Source of the DNA: Pelotomaculum sp. UBA3103 | GTDB lineage: Bacteria > Bacillota > Desulfotomaculia > Desulfotomaculales > Pelotomaculaceae | Direction of reading: 5' to 3' | DNA length: 53,431 nucleotides | Assembly: GCA_002365855.1 (NCBI GenBank) | Contig: DFAP01000086.1 | Span: 1 to 53,431, forward strand | Part shown: piece by piece, positions 25,895-33,896 of the stretch | How positions within the stretch are numbered: position 1 is the stretch's first letter | How the letters are laid out: each line of letters begins with the position of its first letter | Notes under the pieces: generated by a model | What the model was told of the DNA's origin: nothing | Seen by the model: only the letters and a program-made list of their open reading frames with translations | The model's database searches: none | Position numbers and translations under genes: made by a program

Positions 25895-26053
25895 ATGAGC
25901 GGTTGCCCGATGGCATATCCTTACGTCTGTGAGAACTGTTCCTACAGCAGCAGTTGTCCTCCCAGCAAAGCTGTGGATAAGCTCAACGAACTTCAGACAC
26001 AGTTCAATGAGTTGAAGCAAATGCTGGAGCAGTTGTCGCGAAAGATTAAGTAA
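25895..26053 (+). CDS. small cysteine-rich protein with coiled-coil tail, 52 residues
   Basis: Starts at ATG 25895 after a perfect AAAGGAGGG site. The N-terminal part has four cysteines (residues 4, 12, 15, 21) in GCPMAYPYVCENCSYSSSC, suggestive of a zinc or Fe-S knuckle. The C-terminal 28 residues (KLNELQTQFNELKQMLEQL) have a leucine heptad pattern of a short coiled coil. I know no named family. A plausible TATAAT lies near 25855. A structured three-way junction RNA follows the stop codon. Confidence 0.75.
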   Translation: MSGCPMAYPYVCENCSYSSSCPPSKAVDKLNELQTQFNELKQMLEQLSRKIK

Positions 26054-26076
26054 CGCGCCATGGTCCGGAAAACAAT

Positions 26077-26150
26077 AGCCCTTCCCAACCCGGTGCGGGG
26101 TTGAAGTGCTCAAAGATGAGCAAAGGGCTTCCGTTAAGGGACTTTTTTTA
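26077..26150 (+). terminator. three-way-junction RNA and T-rich terminator after the small Cys-rich gene
   Basis: AGCCCTT (26077-26083) pairs with AAGGGCT (26123-26129) and encloses two hairpins, AACCC/GGGTT and TGCTC/GAGCA. A second AAGGG near 26136 could compete for CCCTT and is followed by seven Ts. It ends the plus-strand unit; the alternative pairing leaves open a regulatory role. Confidence 0.5.
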
Positions 26151-26257
26151 TTTACGGGCTTTTTTATTGGTGTTATCCGCCGTCAATCCAACTTCCCTGT
26201 TAATAAGCGACGCCTGATAATTTTAAGTAGCACGCGCCTGCGCACTGAACAACACTT

Positions 26258-26288
26258 AACAAACAACCGGCCAATTTAAGGCCGGTCA
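26258..26288 (-). terminator. terminator of the ammonium/P-II cluster
   Basis: On the minus strand GACCGGCC and GGCCGGTT form an 8-bp stem around TTAAATT, followed by GTTTGTTAAG. It lies about 40 bases after the glnK1 stop. Confidence 0.65.
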
Positions 26289-26327
26289 TTAAATCATTAC
26301 AGGCAGAGACCGCGGAATATCTGATAA

Positions 26328-26666
26328 CTAAATGGCAATATCTCCTGTTTCGCCGGTCCTGATCCTGATGGCGTCGTCAATTTTATAGGTAAATATTTTA
26401 CCATCGCCGATTGCTCCGGTCCGGGCGTTGTCAATGATTAGCTTTATGACGTCGTCAACGTCCTTATCCGGTATGACCATTTCCAGTTTTATCTTCGGTA
26501 GAAGGTTGATGCTGTATTCGGTGCCACGGTAGACTTCGGTGCGGCCCTTCTGGAGACCGCAGCCGATTACCTGCGTTACAGTCATGCCGTGGATACCAAA
26601 CTGATTAACTGCCTCCTTCACATTTTCCAATTTTCCGGGGCGCAGAATACATTCGATTTTAGTCAA
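26328..26666 (-). CDS. nitrogen regulatory protein P-II (GlnK/GlnB type), copy 1
   Basis: Trimeric 2-oxoglutarate/ATP sensor that gates ammonium channels. The 112 residues match the family length. Tyr51 in [12 protein letters not shown] lies at the tip of the T-loop, the uridylylation site where used. GAIGDGKIFTY (B-loop) and RIRTGETG (C-loop) are intact. It starts with TTG at 26666 after AAGGAGTGAG. It is the last gene of the cluster, 38 bases after amt1, and the pairing with amt implies control of that channel. Confidence 0.95.
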   Translation of the reverse strand: MTKIECILRPGKLENVKEAVNQFGIHGMTVTQVIGCGLQKGRTEVYRGTEYSINLLPKIKLEMVIPDKDVDDVIKLIIDNARTGAIGDGKIFTYKIDDAIRIRTGETGDIAI

Positions 26667-26704
26667 TTCAACTCACTCCTTGAATTTATTAGATTATTTA
26701 TTTA

Positions 26705-28114
26705 TCAAACCTTAGCCTGATTAGTTGAACTTGCAGACTGGATAAATGCTCCGGTTAACTTTAGATCACCGAACGGAGATCCTGAAACAAAGTCTGTATA
26801 GGCGTCTTCGCCGTGCTGAGTAATGTCCAGGCCGGTATCCTGTTCTTCGTCGGTGGCACGGAGCTTAGTAACCACGCCAATTGCCTTGAGGATGACTAAT
26901 GTGCCTACTCCAGCAATTGCCCAACTGGCGGCGATACTGATGATCTGAATTGTTATCTGACCGGGATTACCATATAAAAGACCGATTCCCGCAGGGTTGA
27001 CCGCAGGATTGGCGAATATACCGGTCGCCAGGGCGCCCCAGGTGCCGCCAATACCGTGTACGCCAAAGGCGTCAAGGGAGTCGTCATAGCCGAGCTTCGC
27101 CTTAATTACACCCACTGCCACGTAGCAGACCACTCCGGAGACCAGTCCGATTATAATAGCCGGCATCGGATCCACAAAGCCGGAGGCGGGGGTGATGGCC
27201 ACCAGACCGGCCACTGCGCCGGTAGCTGCGCCCAGAATGGTGGGTTTGCCTCGGTGGGTCCATTCAGCCACTACCCAGGACAGAGCCGCCGCTGCCGTGG
27301 CCAGGTGAGTGACCACAAAGGCGCTGGCTGCCAGGCCGTTGGCGCCCAAAGCGCTGCCGGCGTTAAAGCCGAACCAGCCGAACCACAGGAGAGAGGCTCC
27401 AATTACTACAAAAGGCAGGTTGTGCGGGATCATCGGCTCACTACCGTAACCCTTGCGCTTACCCAGGACCAGGCAGGCTACCAGACCGGAAACACCTGAG
27501 AGGATGTGAACAACAGTACCACCTGCGAAGTCCAAGGAGCCTAACGTACCCAGCCAGCCGCCACCCCATACCCAGTGGGCTACAGGGTCATAAACCAGGG
27601 TTGACCAGAGGATCAGGAAGGCCAGGAAAGCCGGGAAACGCATTCTTTCCGCAAAAGCACCGGAGATCAGGGCCGGAGTAATAACTGCAAACATTAGTTG
27701 AAAGACCATAAAGGCCATGTGCGGAATCGTTGTTCCGTAAACATCGCTAGGCGCAAAGCCGACACCTTTCAACCCAACCCAGTCGAGATTGCCTATAATT
27801 TGGCCCACGTCCGGGGCGAAGGACAGGCTGTAGCCGAACAGTGCCCATTGTATGCTGATAACAACCATGGCGAAGAAGCTATACATGATCGTACTCAGGA
27901 TGTTTTTCTTACGGGACAGACCGCCGTAAAAGAGAGCCAGACCGGGGAGCGTCATGAGCATGACCAGGGCCGCCGAGATTAAAACAAAAGACGTATCGCC
28001 GGTATCAATCACCGGAGCTGCGGCTTCTGCTGCTTCCTCAGCCCAGGCCAGGGCCGGAATTGTCATGAACAAAGCAGCTGCCGGCAACATCATCCGCAAA
28101 ATTCTTTCTTTCAT
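26705..28114 (-). CDS. amt: ammonium transporter Amt, copy 1 (with signal peptide)
   Basis: Trimeric ammonium channel. An N-terminal signal peptide (about residues 1-25, ending ALAWA-EE) precedes eleven membrane spans. The pore histidines are visible in DPVAHWVWGGGW and DAFGVHGIGGTWG. Other signatures are FYGGLSRKKN, GAFAERMRF and WFGWFGFNAGS. Length 469. AGGAGG lies seven bases before the ATG. It is paired with the downstream P-II gene and preceded by a long leader with two hairpin terminators. Confidence 0.96.
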   Translation of the reverse strand: MKERILRMMLPAAALFMTIPALAWAEEAAEAAAPVIDTGDTSFVLISAALVMLMTLPGLALFYGGLSRKKNILSTIMYSFFAMVVISIQWALFGYSLSFAPDVGQIIGNLDWVGLKGVGFAPSDVYGTTIPHMAFMVFQLMFAVITPALISGAFAERMRFPAFLAFLILWSTLVYDPVAHWVWGGGWLGTLGSLDFAGGTVVHILSGVSGLVACLVLGKRKGYGSEPMIPHNLPFVVIGASLLWFGWFGFNAGSALGANGLAASAFVVTHLATAAAALSWVVAEWTHRGKPTILGAATGAVAGLVAITPASGFVDPMPAIIIGLVSGVVCYVAVGVIKAKLGYDDSLDAFGVHGIGGTWGALATGIFANPAVNPAGIGLLYGNPGQITIQIISIAASWAIAGVGTLVILKAIGVVTKLRATDEEQDTGLDITQHGEDAYTDFVSGSPFGDLKLTGAFIQSASSTNQAKV

Positions 28115-28221
28115 CGCTACAACCTCCTGTTATCTTATTAGACCTTGAGTGGGAACCACCTTAATGTCTCCTGTCGAAGTTGGCGCCTACTCCGGCAGAA
28201 GTATTTCTGCTGCTCCCTTAT

Positions 28222-28270
28222 AACAGAAAACGCCCTCGCGGCAGGGCCAAAAACCTGCCTTGAGAGCGTC
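28222..28270 (-). terminator. second hairpin terminator in the amt1 leader
   Basis: On the minus strand ACGCTCTC-GGCAGG pairs with CCTGCC-GAGGGCGT with a 2-nt internal loop, followed by TTTTCTGTT. It would terminate transcripts before amt1. Confidence 0.65.
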
Positions 28271-28302
28271 ACTGCTCGATTCAGTTACAACCTTGTGGTG
28301 AA

Positions 28303-28341
28303 CAAAAAAGCTTTTCAAGAAAGATCCCTTTCCTGAAAAGC
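28303..28341 (-). terminator. terminator between amt2 and amt1
   Basis: GCTTTTCA-GAAAG pairs with CTTTC-TGAAAAGC (28310-28323 with 28328-28341), followed by TTTTTT on the minus strand. A very strong intrinsic terminator. Confidence 0.85.
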
Positions 28342-28353
28342 GTCTCTGCCGTT

Positions 28354-28371
28354 TGATACTGCTTCGTATCA
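28354..28371 (-). promoter_or_regulatory. hexaloop hairpin in the amt1 leader
   Basis: TGATAC and GTATCA enclose the six-base loop GAAGCA, just upstream of a terminator. It shares the GATAC/GTATC stem with the hairpin in the glnK2 leader (30344-30359). Confidence 0.4.
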
Positions 28372-28406
28372 CCAGTTAACTTATAGTAATTCTAGTCCGT
28401 TATAAT

Positions 28407-29783
28407 CTAGCTGTCAATAGGTTTTTTGAAAAATATTTTTTTTTGTTTTCTACCTATTACCGCCTGTGGTGACGCTAACGCAGCTCCGTGCCGTTGCAAG
28501 CCGGATAGGTGATGAGCAGTGCCTTCTTCCACGTCATAAAGCGGGTTGGCTACAAGACCGGTGTAAGCGGGCATACCATGTTCATTAATATCCAGTCCCT
28601 CAAACTCAACCTCGGCAGATACTCTGATGCCCACAGTTTGCTTAAGAGCGCTGAAAATAGCATATGTAACCGTAAAGGCAAAAGCTGATACTACCAGAAC
28701 ACCCAGAGTCTGCACGGCAAGGAGTCCGGCGCCGCCGCCATAGAAAAGGCCTTTTTCCTGGGCAAAAAGACCAAGAGCGATAGTGCCCCATGTTCCAGCT
28801 ACACCGTGTACCGCGATGGCCCCCACAGGGTCGTCTGCTCTCATCCGGTCAAATACGCCAACCGCCAGGACAACCAACGTACCGGCAACAGCGCCAATAA
28901 TCACAGCGCTGCCGGGACCGACAAAGGCAGTACCGCACGTGATTGCGGCCAATCCCCCCAGTGCTCCGTTCATAGCCATGCTCGGGTCGGCCTTGCCGTA
29001 TCTGAACATGGTTATTAAAATGCCCATAACACCGCCGGCAGCCACTGCCAGGTTTGTCGTCACGGCTATCCTGGCAATATTGAGGTCCAGGCCAGCAAGA
29101 GAACTGCCGGGATTAAACCCAAACCAGCCAAACCAGAGAATGAATGTACCCAAAAAAGCCAGGTGCAGGTTGTGAGCAGGCAGGACGTTGATTGTACCGT
29201 CCTCGTTATACTTACCTATCCTGGGCCCCAGCACCATAACCGCAGCCAGGGCGCTCCAGCCGCCCACAGCGTGAACAACCGTTGAGCCGGCGAAGTCCAG
29301 CATACCCAGTTTACCCAGCCATCCGTCAACCGCCCAGACCCAATGCCCTGCTATGGGATAGATAAAGGCGGTTGCCAGTATAACATATATAATATAAGGA
29401 CCATATTTCATGCGCTCGGCAACCGCGCCTGATAGAATGGACACCATGGCCATAGCGAAAGCCGCCTGAAAAAGCCAGTAGGCGTAAATGGGAATTCTTA
29501 ACTGGATATGATCGAGGTTTCCCATAATAAAGAAACCTGTGGTCCCAAACAGCCCCGCCTTGTCCAGCCCGTACATGATACCGAAACCGATAGCCCAAAA
29601 ACTCAACATCCCAAAGGTGGTATCAGTGAATACCTTCATAACTATATTGATGGAATTTTTGGCCCTGATAAAACCTGCTTCGAGAAAGGCGAAGCCTCCT
29701 TCCATGAGAAAGACCAGGGCGGCGCAGAGCAAAACCCATACCGTATCTATACCTGACGCCAATTCCTGAATACTAATTTCCAC
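28407..29783 (-). CDS. amt: ammonium transporter Amt, copy 2
   Basis: Second ammonium channel, 458 residues, without a cleavable signal peptide. Signatures are FLEAGFIRAKNSINI, GAVAERMKYGPY, GHWVWAVDGW and AIAVHGVAGTWGT (pore histidines), and WFGWFGFNPGSS. The unusual basic tail (GRKQKKIFFKKP) is cytoplasmic. It differs clearly from amt1 in its N-terminus, so it is not a recent duplication. glnK2 lies directly upstream and terminator-bearing leaders lie on both sides. Confidence 0.95.
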   Translation of the reverse strand: MEISIQELASGIDTVWVLLCAALVFLMEGGFAFLEAGFIRAKNSINIVMKVFTDTTFGMLSFWAIGFGIMYGLDKAGLFGTTGFFIMGNLDHIQLRIPIYAYWLFQAAFAMAMVSILSGAVAERMKYGPYIIYVILATAFIYPIAGHWVWAVDGWLGKLGMLDFAGSTVVHAVGGWSALAAVMVLGPRIGKYNEDGTINVLPAHNLHLAFLGTFILWFGWFGFNPGSSLAGLDLNIARIAVTTNLAVAAGGVMGILITMFRYGKADPSMAMNGALGGLAAITCGTAFVGPGSAVIIGAVAGTLVVLAVGVFDRMRADDPVGAIAVHGVAGTWGTIALGLFAQEKGLFYGGGAGLLAVQTLGVLVVSAFAFTVTYAIFSALKQTVGIRVSAEVEFEGLDINEHGMPAYTGLVANPLYDVEEGTAHHLSGLQRHGAALASPQAVIGRKQKKIFFKKPIDS

Positions 29784-29811
29784 TTTTTTAGCCCTCCCTA
29801 TTGAATACGTA

Positions 29812-29868
29812 TAAAATAAAAAAGACGCATGGACCGCGGGTTTAATACCCGGGCCGCAGAGCGTCTTT
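29812..29868 (-). terminator. terminator in the amt2 leader
   Basis: On the minus strand AAAGACGC pairs with GCGTCTTT (29821-29828 with 29861-29868) around an inner GC-rich stem CCCGGG/CCCGCGG. A T-rich run (TTTTTATTTT) follows. It lies between glnK2 and amt2 and can cap glnK2 transcripts. Confidence 0.85.
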
Positions 29869-29873
29869 GCCCG

Positions 29874-29891
29874 ACAGGAATCATCTCCTGT
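29874..29891 (-). promoter_or_regulatory. hexaloop hairpin in the amt2 leader
   Basis: ACAGGA and TCCTGT enclose the six-base loop GATGAT, immediately upstream of the amt2-leader terminator. Same position relative to the terminator as in the other two leaders of the cluster. Confidence 0.4.
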
Positions 29892-29909
29892 ATACTTTGT
29901 TACTTGTTT

Positions 29910-30328
<419 letters not shown>

Positions 30329-30343
30329 ACATCATTGGCCCTT

Positions 30344-30359
30344 GATACGACCTTGTATC
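30344..30359 (-). promoter_or_regulatory. hexaloop hairpin at the 5' end of the glnK2 transcript
   Basis: GATAC and GTATC enclose the loop AAGGTC, with A at loop position 1 and G at position 4. These are the features described for ANTAR-type antiterminator targets. It begins only a few bases after the predicted transcription start and precedes a terminator. Confidence 0.45.
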
Positions 30360-30367
30360 TATACCAT

Positions 30368-30396
30368 ATTATAATCGTTGAAAGAAACCCATGCAA
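30368..30396 (-). promoter_or_regulatory. sigma-A promoter of the glnK2-amt cluster
   Basis: On the minus strand TTGCAT (30391-30396) and TATAAT (30368-30373) are 17 bases apart. Confidence 0.75.
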
Positions 30397-30464
30397 GAGC
30401 GCACGGGAAATAAATTGTAAATATGAAGCTATACTTCAGGTGGCAATAACGTATGAATTCCGGT

Positions 30465-31589
30465 TTAACGTATATATACCCTCGGGACGCGGTAGCTGAC
30501 CATGCAGACTATTTCGTAATTAATAGTTCCAAGCTTCGCCGCCACCTCGTCCGACGTTATTGACTGGCTTCCCTGGGACCCAATAAGAACGGCCTCATCG
30601 CCTGTTTTTACTCCGGGAATGTGACCCACGTCAACCATTAACTGGTCCATCGTAACCCGGCCCACCACAGGCGCCCTCTGGCCTTGCAGGAGGGCTTCCC
30701 CCTTGGAAGACAGCAGTCTGGTGTACCCGTCGGCATAGCCCAGGGGGAGAGTTGCTATCACCGTGGGCCTGCTTGTGCTGAAAGTTCGGCCATAGCTCAC
30801 TTTGAAGCCTGCGGGCACTTCTTTGACATGAGCTACCGTAGCTTTCAGGGACATGGCCGGCTTAAGCCTGACCCTGGTATGGTCCACCTCAGCGGAAGGG
30901 TAAAGGCCGTAAACAATTATTCCCGCCCTGACCATGTCCATATGGGTCTCCGGCATTTCCATTATCGCAGCGCTGTTTGCCGCGTGCTTGACCGGTACTT
31001 CAAGCCCGTTTTTTCTTAAATCTTCTACCAGCCCGGCAAATTTATAATATTGCTCCCTGGTATACTGTTTGTCCAATTCATCGGCTGACGCGAAGTGGGT
31101 ATACAGCCCCTCTATTTCCAAAAACGGGTTTTGTGCCAGCTCCAGAATCTCCTTGACAGCGCCTGGTCCTGCCACCCAGCCAACTCGTCCCATACCCGTA
31201 TCCACTTTTAAATGCACTTTCGCCCGCGTCTTCTCTGCTGCGGCAGCGTCCGCCAAATACATGGCCATGTCCCTGGTTAAGACACCTTGTGCCAAACGGT
31301 GGCGTACCACTTCCCTGGATAGTTCCGGTGGGGAGTAACCAAGGATCAAAACCGGCGCATTAATGCCGGCACGGCGTATCGCCACGCCCTCCTCCACCCG
31401 GGCTACTCCCAGGCAGTCAGCGCCATTAACCAAAGCCACCCGGCTTACTTCCAGCGCACCGTGTCCGTAACCGTTGGCCTTGACGACCGTCATAACTTTG
31501 GCTGAGGGCATGGTAACACTGCGGATCTCCCGCACATTATGAGCAACGGCTTTTAAATCGATTTCCGCCCAAACTGGAAAAACAGACAA
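30465..31589 (-). CDS. alr: alanine racemase Alr
   Basis: PLP enzyme making D-alanine for peptidoglycan. [11 protein letters not shown] holds the PLP lysine, [10 protein letters not shown] and [11 protein letters not shown] surround the second catalytic base (Tyr), and [13 protein letters not shown] is typical. TTG at 31589 is chosen because GAGAGG lies nine bases upstream; GTG 31598 overlaps that site. About 374 residues, normal length. Confidence 0.93.
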   Translation of the reverse strand: MSVFPVWAEIDLKAVAHNVREIRSVTMPSAKVMTVVKANGYGHGALEVSRVALVNGADCLGVARVEEGVAIRRAGINAPVLILGYSPPELSREVVRHRLAQGVLTRDMAMYLADAAAAEKTRAKVHLKVDTGMGRVGWVAGPGAVKEILELAQNPFLEIEGLYTHFASADELDKQYTREQYYKFAGLVEDLRKNGLEVPVKHAANSAAIMEMPETHMDMVRAGIIVYGLYPSAEVDHTRVRLKPAMSLKATVAHVKEVPAGFKVSYGRTFSTSRPTVIATLPLGYADGYTRLLSSKGEALLQGQRAPVVGRVTMDQLMVDVGHIPGVKTGDEAVLIGSQGSQSITSDEVAAKLGTINYEIVCMVSYRVPRVYIR

Positions 31590-31649
31590 AATAAACACCT
31601 CTCAACAAAAGGTTGTTATTAATATTCTCAGTTTAAACATTATTTCCTC

Positions 31650-31678
31650 CATAAAAAACAAAACCCTGTTAACAGGGT
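31650..31678 (-). terminator. terminator after the 31-residue membrane peptide gene
   Basis: ACCCTG and CAGGGT pair around TTAA (31663-31678), followed by TTTTGTTTTTT on the minus strand. Confidence 0.8.
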
Positions 31679-31733
31679 GAGGTTCAAATTAAAACCCATA
31701 TTAAGCTCATACCTTTTTCGGCTCATCGTACTT

Positions 31734-31829
31734 TCAGCGGTGCTGCGGATTGTGGTTGTCCCAAAGCAAGAAGATGTATACAAGAACGTATGTTGATAGT
31801 GTTGCCAGGGAGAAGAACAAGTATTTCAT
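31734..31829 (-). CDS. 31-residue membrane peptide
   Basis: ATG at 31829 follows AGGAGGAGG with a seven-base gap, one of the best ribosome sites in the window. The product is one hydrophobic helix (LFFSLATLSTYVLVYIFLLW, about residues 4-23) followed by a short polar tail, DNHNPQHR. It has its own terminator downstream and a 16-bp perfect palindrome upstream, so it seems to be an independent regulated unit. Family unknown; candidates include small regulatory membrane peptides or type I toxin-like peptides. Confidence 0.7.
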   Translation of the reverse strand: MKYLFFSLATLSTYVLVYIFLLWDNHNPQHR

Positions 31830-31867
31830 TTTTGTAAACCTCCTCCTCAAATTCTTCGCTCTTGATT

Positions 31868-31883
31868 ATATTGTATACAATAT
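31868..31883. promoter_or_regulatory. 16-bp palindromic operator upstream of the membrane peptide
   Basis: ATATTGTATACAATAT is a perfect palindrome about 40 bases upstream of the start codon. A TTGTATACAA core is typical of GntR-family operators. No GntR gene lies in the window. Confidence 0.5.
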
Positions 31884-31959
31884 TCCATAATACGCAATAC
31901 TTAATACTGCATTTTTGAAAAAATATTTCTGATCAGAGCGGCAAACCTGCTTTTCTATT

Positions 31960-33210
31960 TTAATAAATTCTTCCGCTAAAGCTGCGGTTAAACCAGTTCC
32001 ACAGCTCTACGTCCCCTAATGCAGGGGAATGGACAGCATCCAGCTTTTGCAGCTTTAATAATTCCTTGACAGGACCGGTGACGACCACCCCGTAAACCTG
32101 GATACCGTTATCTTTTATATACTGGTACCGCTGCTCAAGGAGAAGCTGTTTCCGGTTTCCCTGGTAAATGCGCTCAGCTATTTTCTTATTTTCAACCAGG
32201 AACTTCATTGATTCAACAAAGTATTCCTCACGCAGGGCGCTATCATTATCGGAAACCGGGGAGTATTGAGTTAACATGTTCCGGGACAGGTCGGGCATAC
32301 CCCAGGCCCCATCGTTAGTAGACAGTGGCGCCTGGCGATCCCGGGATGTCCCCTCCACCCCGGTAGTCAGGGCATACCAGGTAATATCTAAATCAAATTC
32401 GTCCAGCATGGTCTTGACCTGGTCTATGGAGTAAGTCTCCCAAAAGGAAAAGGCTAATTCAGCCACAGTTCCCTCGGGCAAAATATCCAGGGCCTGCCAG
32501 GTTTCCTCCGATACTGCAGCCAGGTAACGGCCATTATCACTCAGGTCAGAGAGCTGATCCGGATGGTAAAAGTAAAGGTAGTTCTGGTATGAATCGTTTT
32601 TCCACTGCCTCTGGGTTATCACCGAGGAAAAAAGCTGGGTCACATTCAGATGACCAATCACCATGCCTTCTCTACCCACCTGTTTTTGCAGGGCATAATT
32701 TCCTCTGACAACAAAATACGGTTTTATTTCCACGCTGCTATGCCCCCAGCCCGCCCGGGAAAAGAAATTTGTATGCGGAGCGAAACTCAGGGGCATGGTC
32801 ACGTTGGGAAAGGTGAACTCGGTCAGGAGCGCTGCCGTCTTTTGTGTCCGGTAAAGCTGTGAGTTCTCCCCGCCCCAGTTGTAGTACAAGCTGGAAAGAA
32901 CGCTGCCGGCAATGTTAAAGGCAGCCAGGAGCATAAGCAAAAAAACTGCTATGCTGATGCGGTTTTTATATTTGGCCCGAAGTAAAATACCGCGCTGTTT
33001 TTTTTCGTTCAGTCCATTGCCCGTTAAGGTTTCAGACCATTCTTTTTTTAGGCCTGTACTATCCTTTTCAATGGCGGCAAGGCAATCATCAAGGATTTGC
33101 CGGCAGTCCGGGCAGCTCTCCACATGCGCTTCAGCAGCCTTTTCCTCTCCGGGTGAAACATCCCCCTGCAGATACTTTTGCTTTATCTTTTGGAATTCCT
33201 CACAGTTCAT
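31960..33210 (-). CDS. anti-sigma factor (YhdL-like, sigma factor regulator domains)
   Basis: The N-terminal zinc finger has HVESCPDC (H-X3-C-X2-C), and one transmembrane helix lies at about 83-103 (ISIAVFLLMLLAAFNIAGSV). The long extracytoplasmic part resembles the sigma-factor-regulator N- and C-terminal domains (FTFPNVTMPLSF, ALTTGVEGTSRD, YGVVVTGPVKELLKL). It overlaps the ECF sigma gene by 11 bases. Length 416. The external signal is unknown. Confidence 0.85.
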   Translation of the reverse strand: MNCEEFQKIKQKYLQGDVSPGEEKAAEAHVESCPDCRQILDDCLAAIEKDSTGLKKEWSETLTGNGLNEKKQRGILLRAKYKNRISIAVFLLMLLAAFNIAGSVLSSLYYNWGGENSQLYRTQKTAALLTEFTFPNVTMPLSFAPHTNFFSRAGWGHSSVEIKPYFVVRGNYALQKQVGREGMVIGHLNVTQLFSSVITQRQWKNDSYQNYLYFYHPDQLSDLSDNGRYLAAVSEETWQALDILPEGTVAELAFSFWETYSIDQVKTMLDEFDLDITWYALTTGVEGTSRDRQAPLSTNDGAWGMPDLSRNMLTQYSPVSDNDSALREEYFVESMKFLVENKKIAERIYQGNRKQLLLEQRYQYIKDNGIQVYGVVVTGPVKELLKLQKLDAVHSPALGDVELWNWFNRSFSGRIY

Positions 33211-33712
33211 TTTCCATCACCTCTTTAATTTTTTGACGGGCCCGGAACAGCGTTACCTTTATACTGGTAAGACTGGCATCCAGGATATGGGCTATCTCCT
33301 GGTAGGTAAAATCATGATAGTCCCTTAGCAGAGCTACCTGACGACTCTTCTCCGGCAGAGAGTGAACCGCCTCCAGCCAGCTGTTCAGGCTTTCCTTTAA
33401 CTGGTAACACTCTTCGGGGCTCGGCGCTGTTCCCGCATTAAGGTTTGCAATCAAGCTTGGATCTGTCTTTACCCGCCGTTTTTCCCGGCGATACCAGTCA
33501 ATATATGTGTTATGGGCGACACGGAACAGCCAGGGACGGACCTTTTCACCTTGATAATTTTCCAGGTACTCATAAGCTTTGATAAAGGTGTCCTGAACCA
33601 GATCTTCAGCCGTCTGGGGGTGACCCGAAAGACGAAGCAGGTATCTGTACAGGTCATTCATGTTGTGCCGGTAAAGGTCGTCCAGAGTTTTCAAAACTAC
33701 TGCCTCCAACAC
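33200..33712 (-). CDS. ECF-type RNA polymerase sigma factor, second
   Basis: The 170 residues have region 2 (TAEDLVQDTFIKAYEYL and VRPWLFRVAHNTYIDWYRR) and region 4 (VALLRDYHDFTYQEIAHIL and LTSIKVTLFRARQKIKEVM). It is coupled to the membrane anti-sigma gene downstream. An ECF promoter lies directly upstream. It resembles the Bacillus SigM/SigX branch, but that is impression only. Confidence 0.92.
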   Translation of the reverse strand: MLEAVVLKTLDDLYRHNMNDLYRYLLRLSGHPQTAEDLVQDTFIKAYEYLENYQGEKVRPWLFRVAHNTYIDWYRREKRRVKTDPSLIANLNAGTAPSPEECYQLKESLNSWLEAVHSLPEKSRQVALLRDYHDFTYQEIAHILDASLTSIKVTLFRARQKIKEVMENEL

Positions 33713-33726
33713 CGTCTTTCAATAAA

Positions 33727-33755
33727 ATAACGAATAGCTAAACTCAAAGGTTACA
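33727..33755 (-). promoter_or_regulatory. ECF-type promoter of the second sigma operon
   Basis: On the minus strand TGTAACC (33749-33755) and CGTTAT (33727-33732) are 16 bases apart, close to known SigM/SigX boxes (TGTAAC/CGT). It is 15 bases from the start codon, so the transcript leader would be very short. Confidence 0.6.
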
Positions 33756-33811
33756 CTGCTCAATAAAAATATATCTAGTCAAAAGAAGTTGCAACAACGT
33801 CCCTATTACCA

Positions 33812-33852
33812 CGTAAAGGGTTTTGGCTCTCAAGCGTCCAAAACCCTTTACG
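33812..33852. terminator. 15-bp hairpin between ald and the sigma operon
   Basis: Bases 33812-33826 and 33838-33852 are exact complements around an 11-base loop. No U-tract follows on either strand. It sits 45 bases after the ald stop, so it probably ends ald transcripts, possibly as a stability element. Confidence 0.5.
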
Positions 33853-33896
33853 GCATACAACACATGTATCTAACAACAATGAGGAAAGGTAAAAAG

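Larger units (their letters stand above)
28115..28406 (-). promoter_or_regulatory. structured leader of amt1
   Basis: The 292 bases between amt2 and amt1 contain, in transcript order, a hexaloop hairpin (28354-28371), a strong terminator (28303-28341), a second terminator-like hairpin (28222-28270), the hairpin GCAGAA/TTCTGC near 28194-28209, and the amt1 ribosome site. This is more structure than separation of two genes requires and suggests attenuation of amt1. I cannot assign a ligand or protein. Confidence 0.55.

Noticed and set aside
28150..28165. T-box-like sequence AAGGTGGTTCCCAC in the amt1 leader (minus strand)
   Set aside because: Only a short stretch matches; there is no Stem I with specifier loop, and the gene is an ammonium channel rather than an aminoacyl-tRNA or amino-acid gene.
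28180..28215. glnA-type glutamine riboswitch in the amt1 leader
   Set aside because: GGAGTAGG recalls part of that motif, but the other conserved blocks and the three-stem layout could not be placed.
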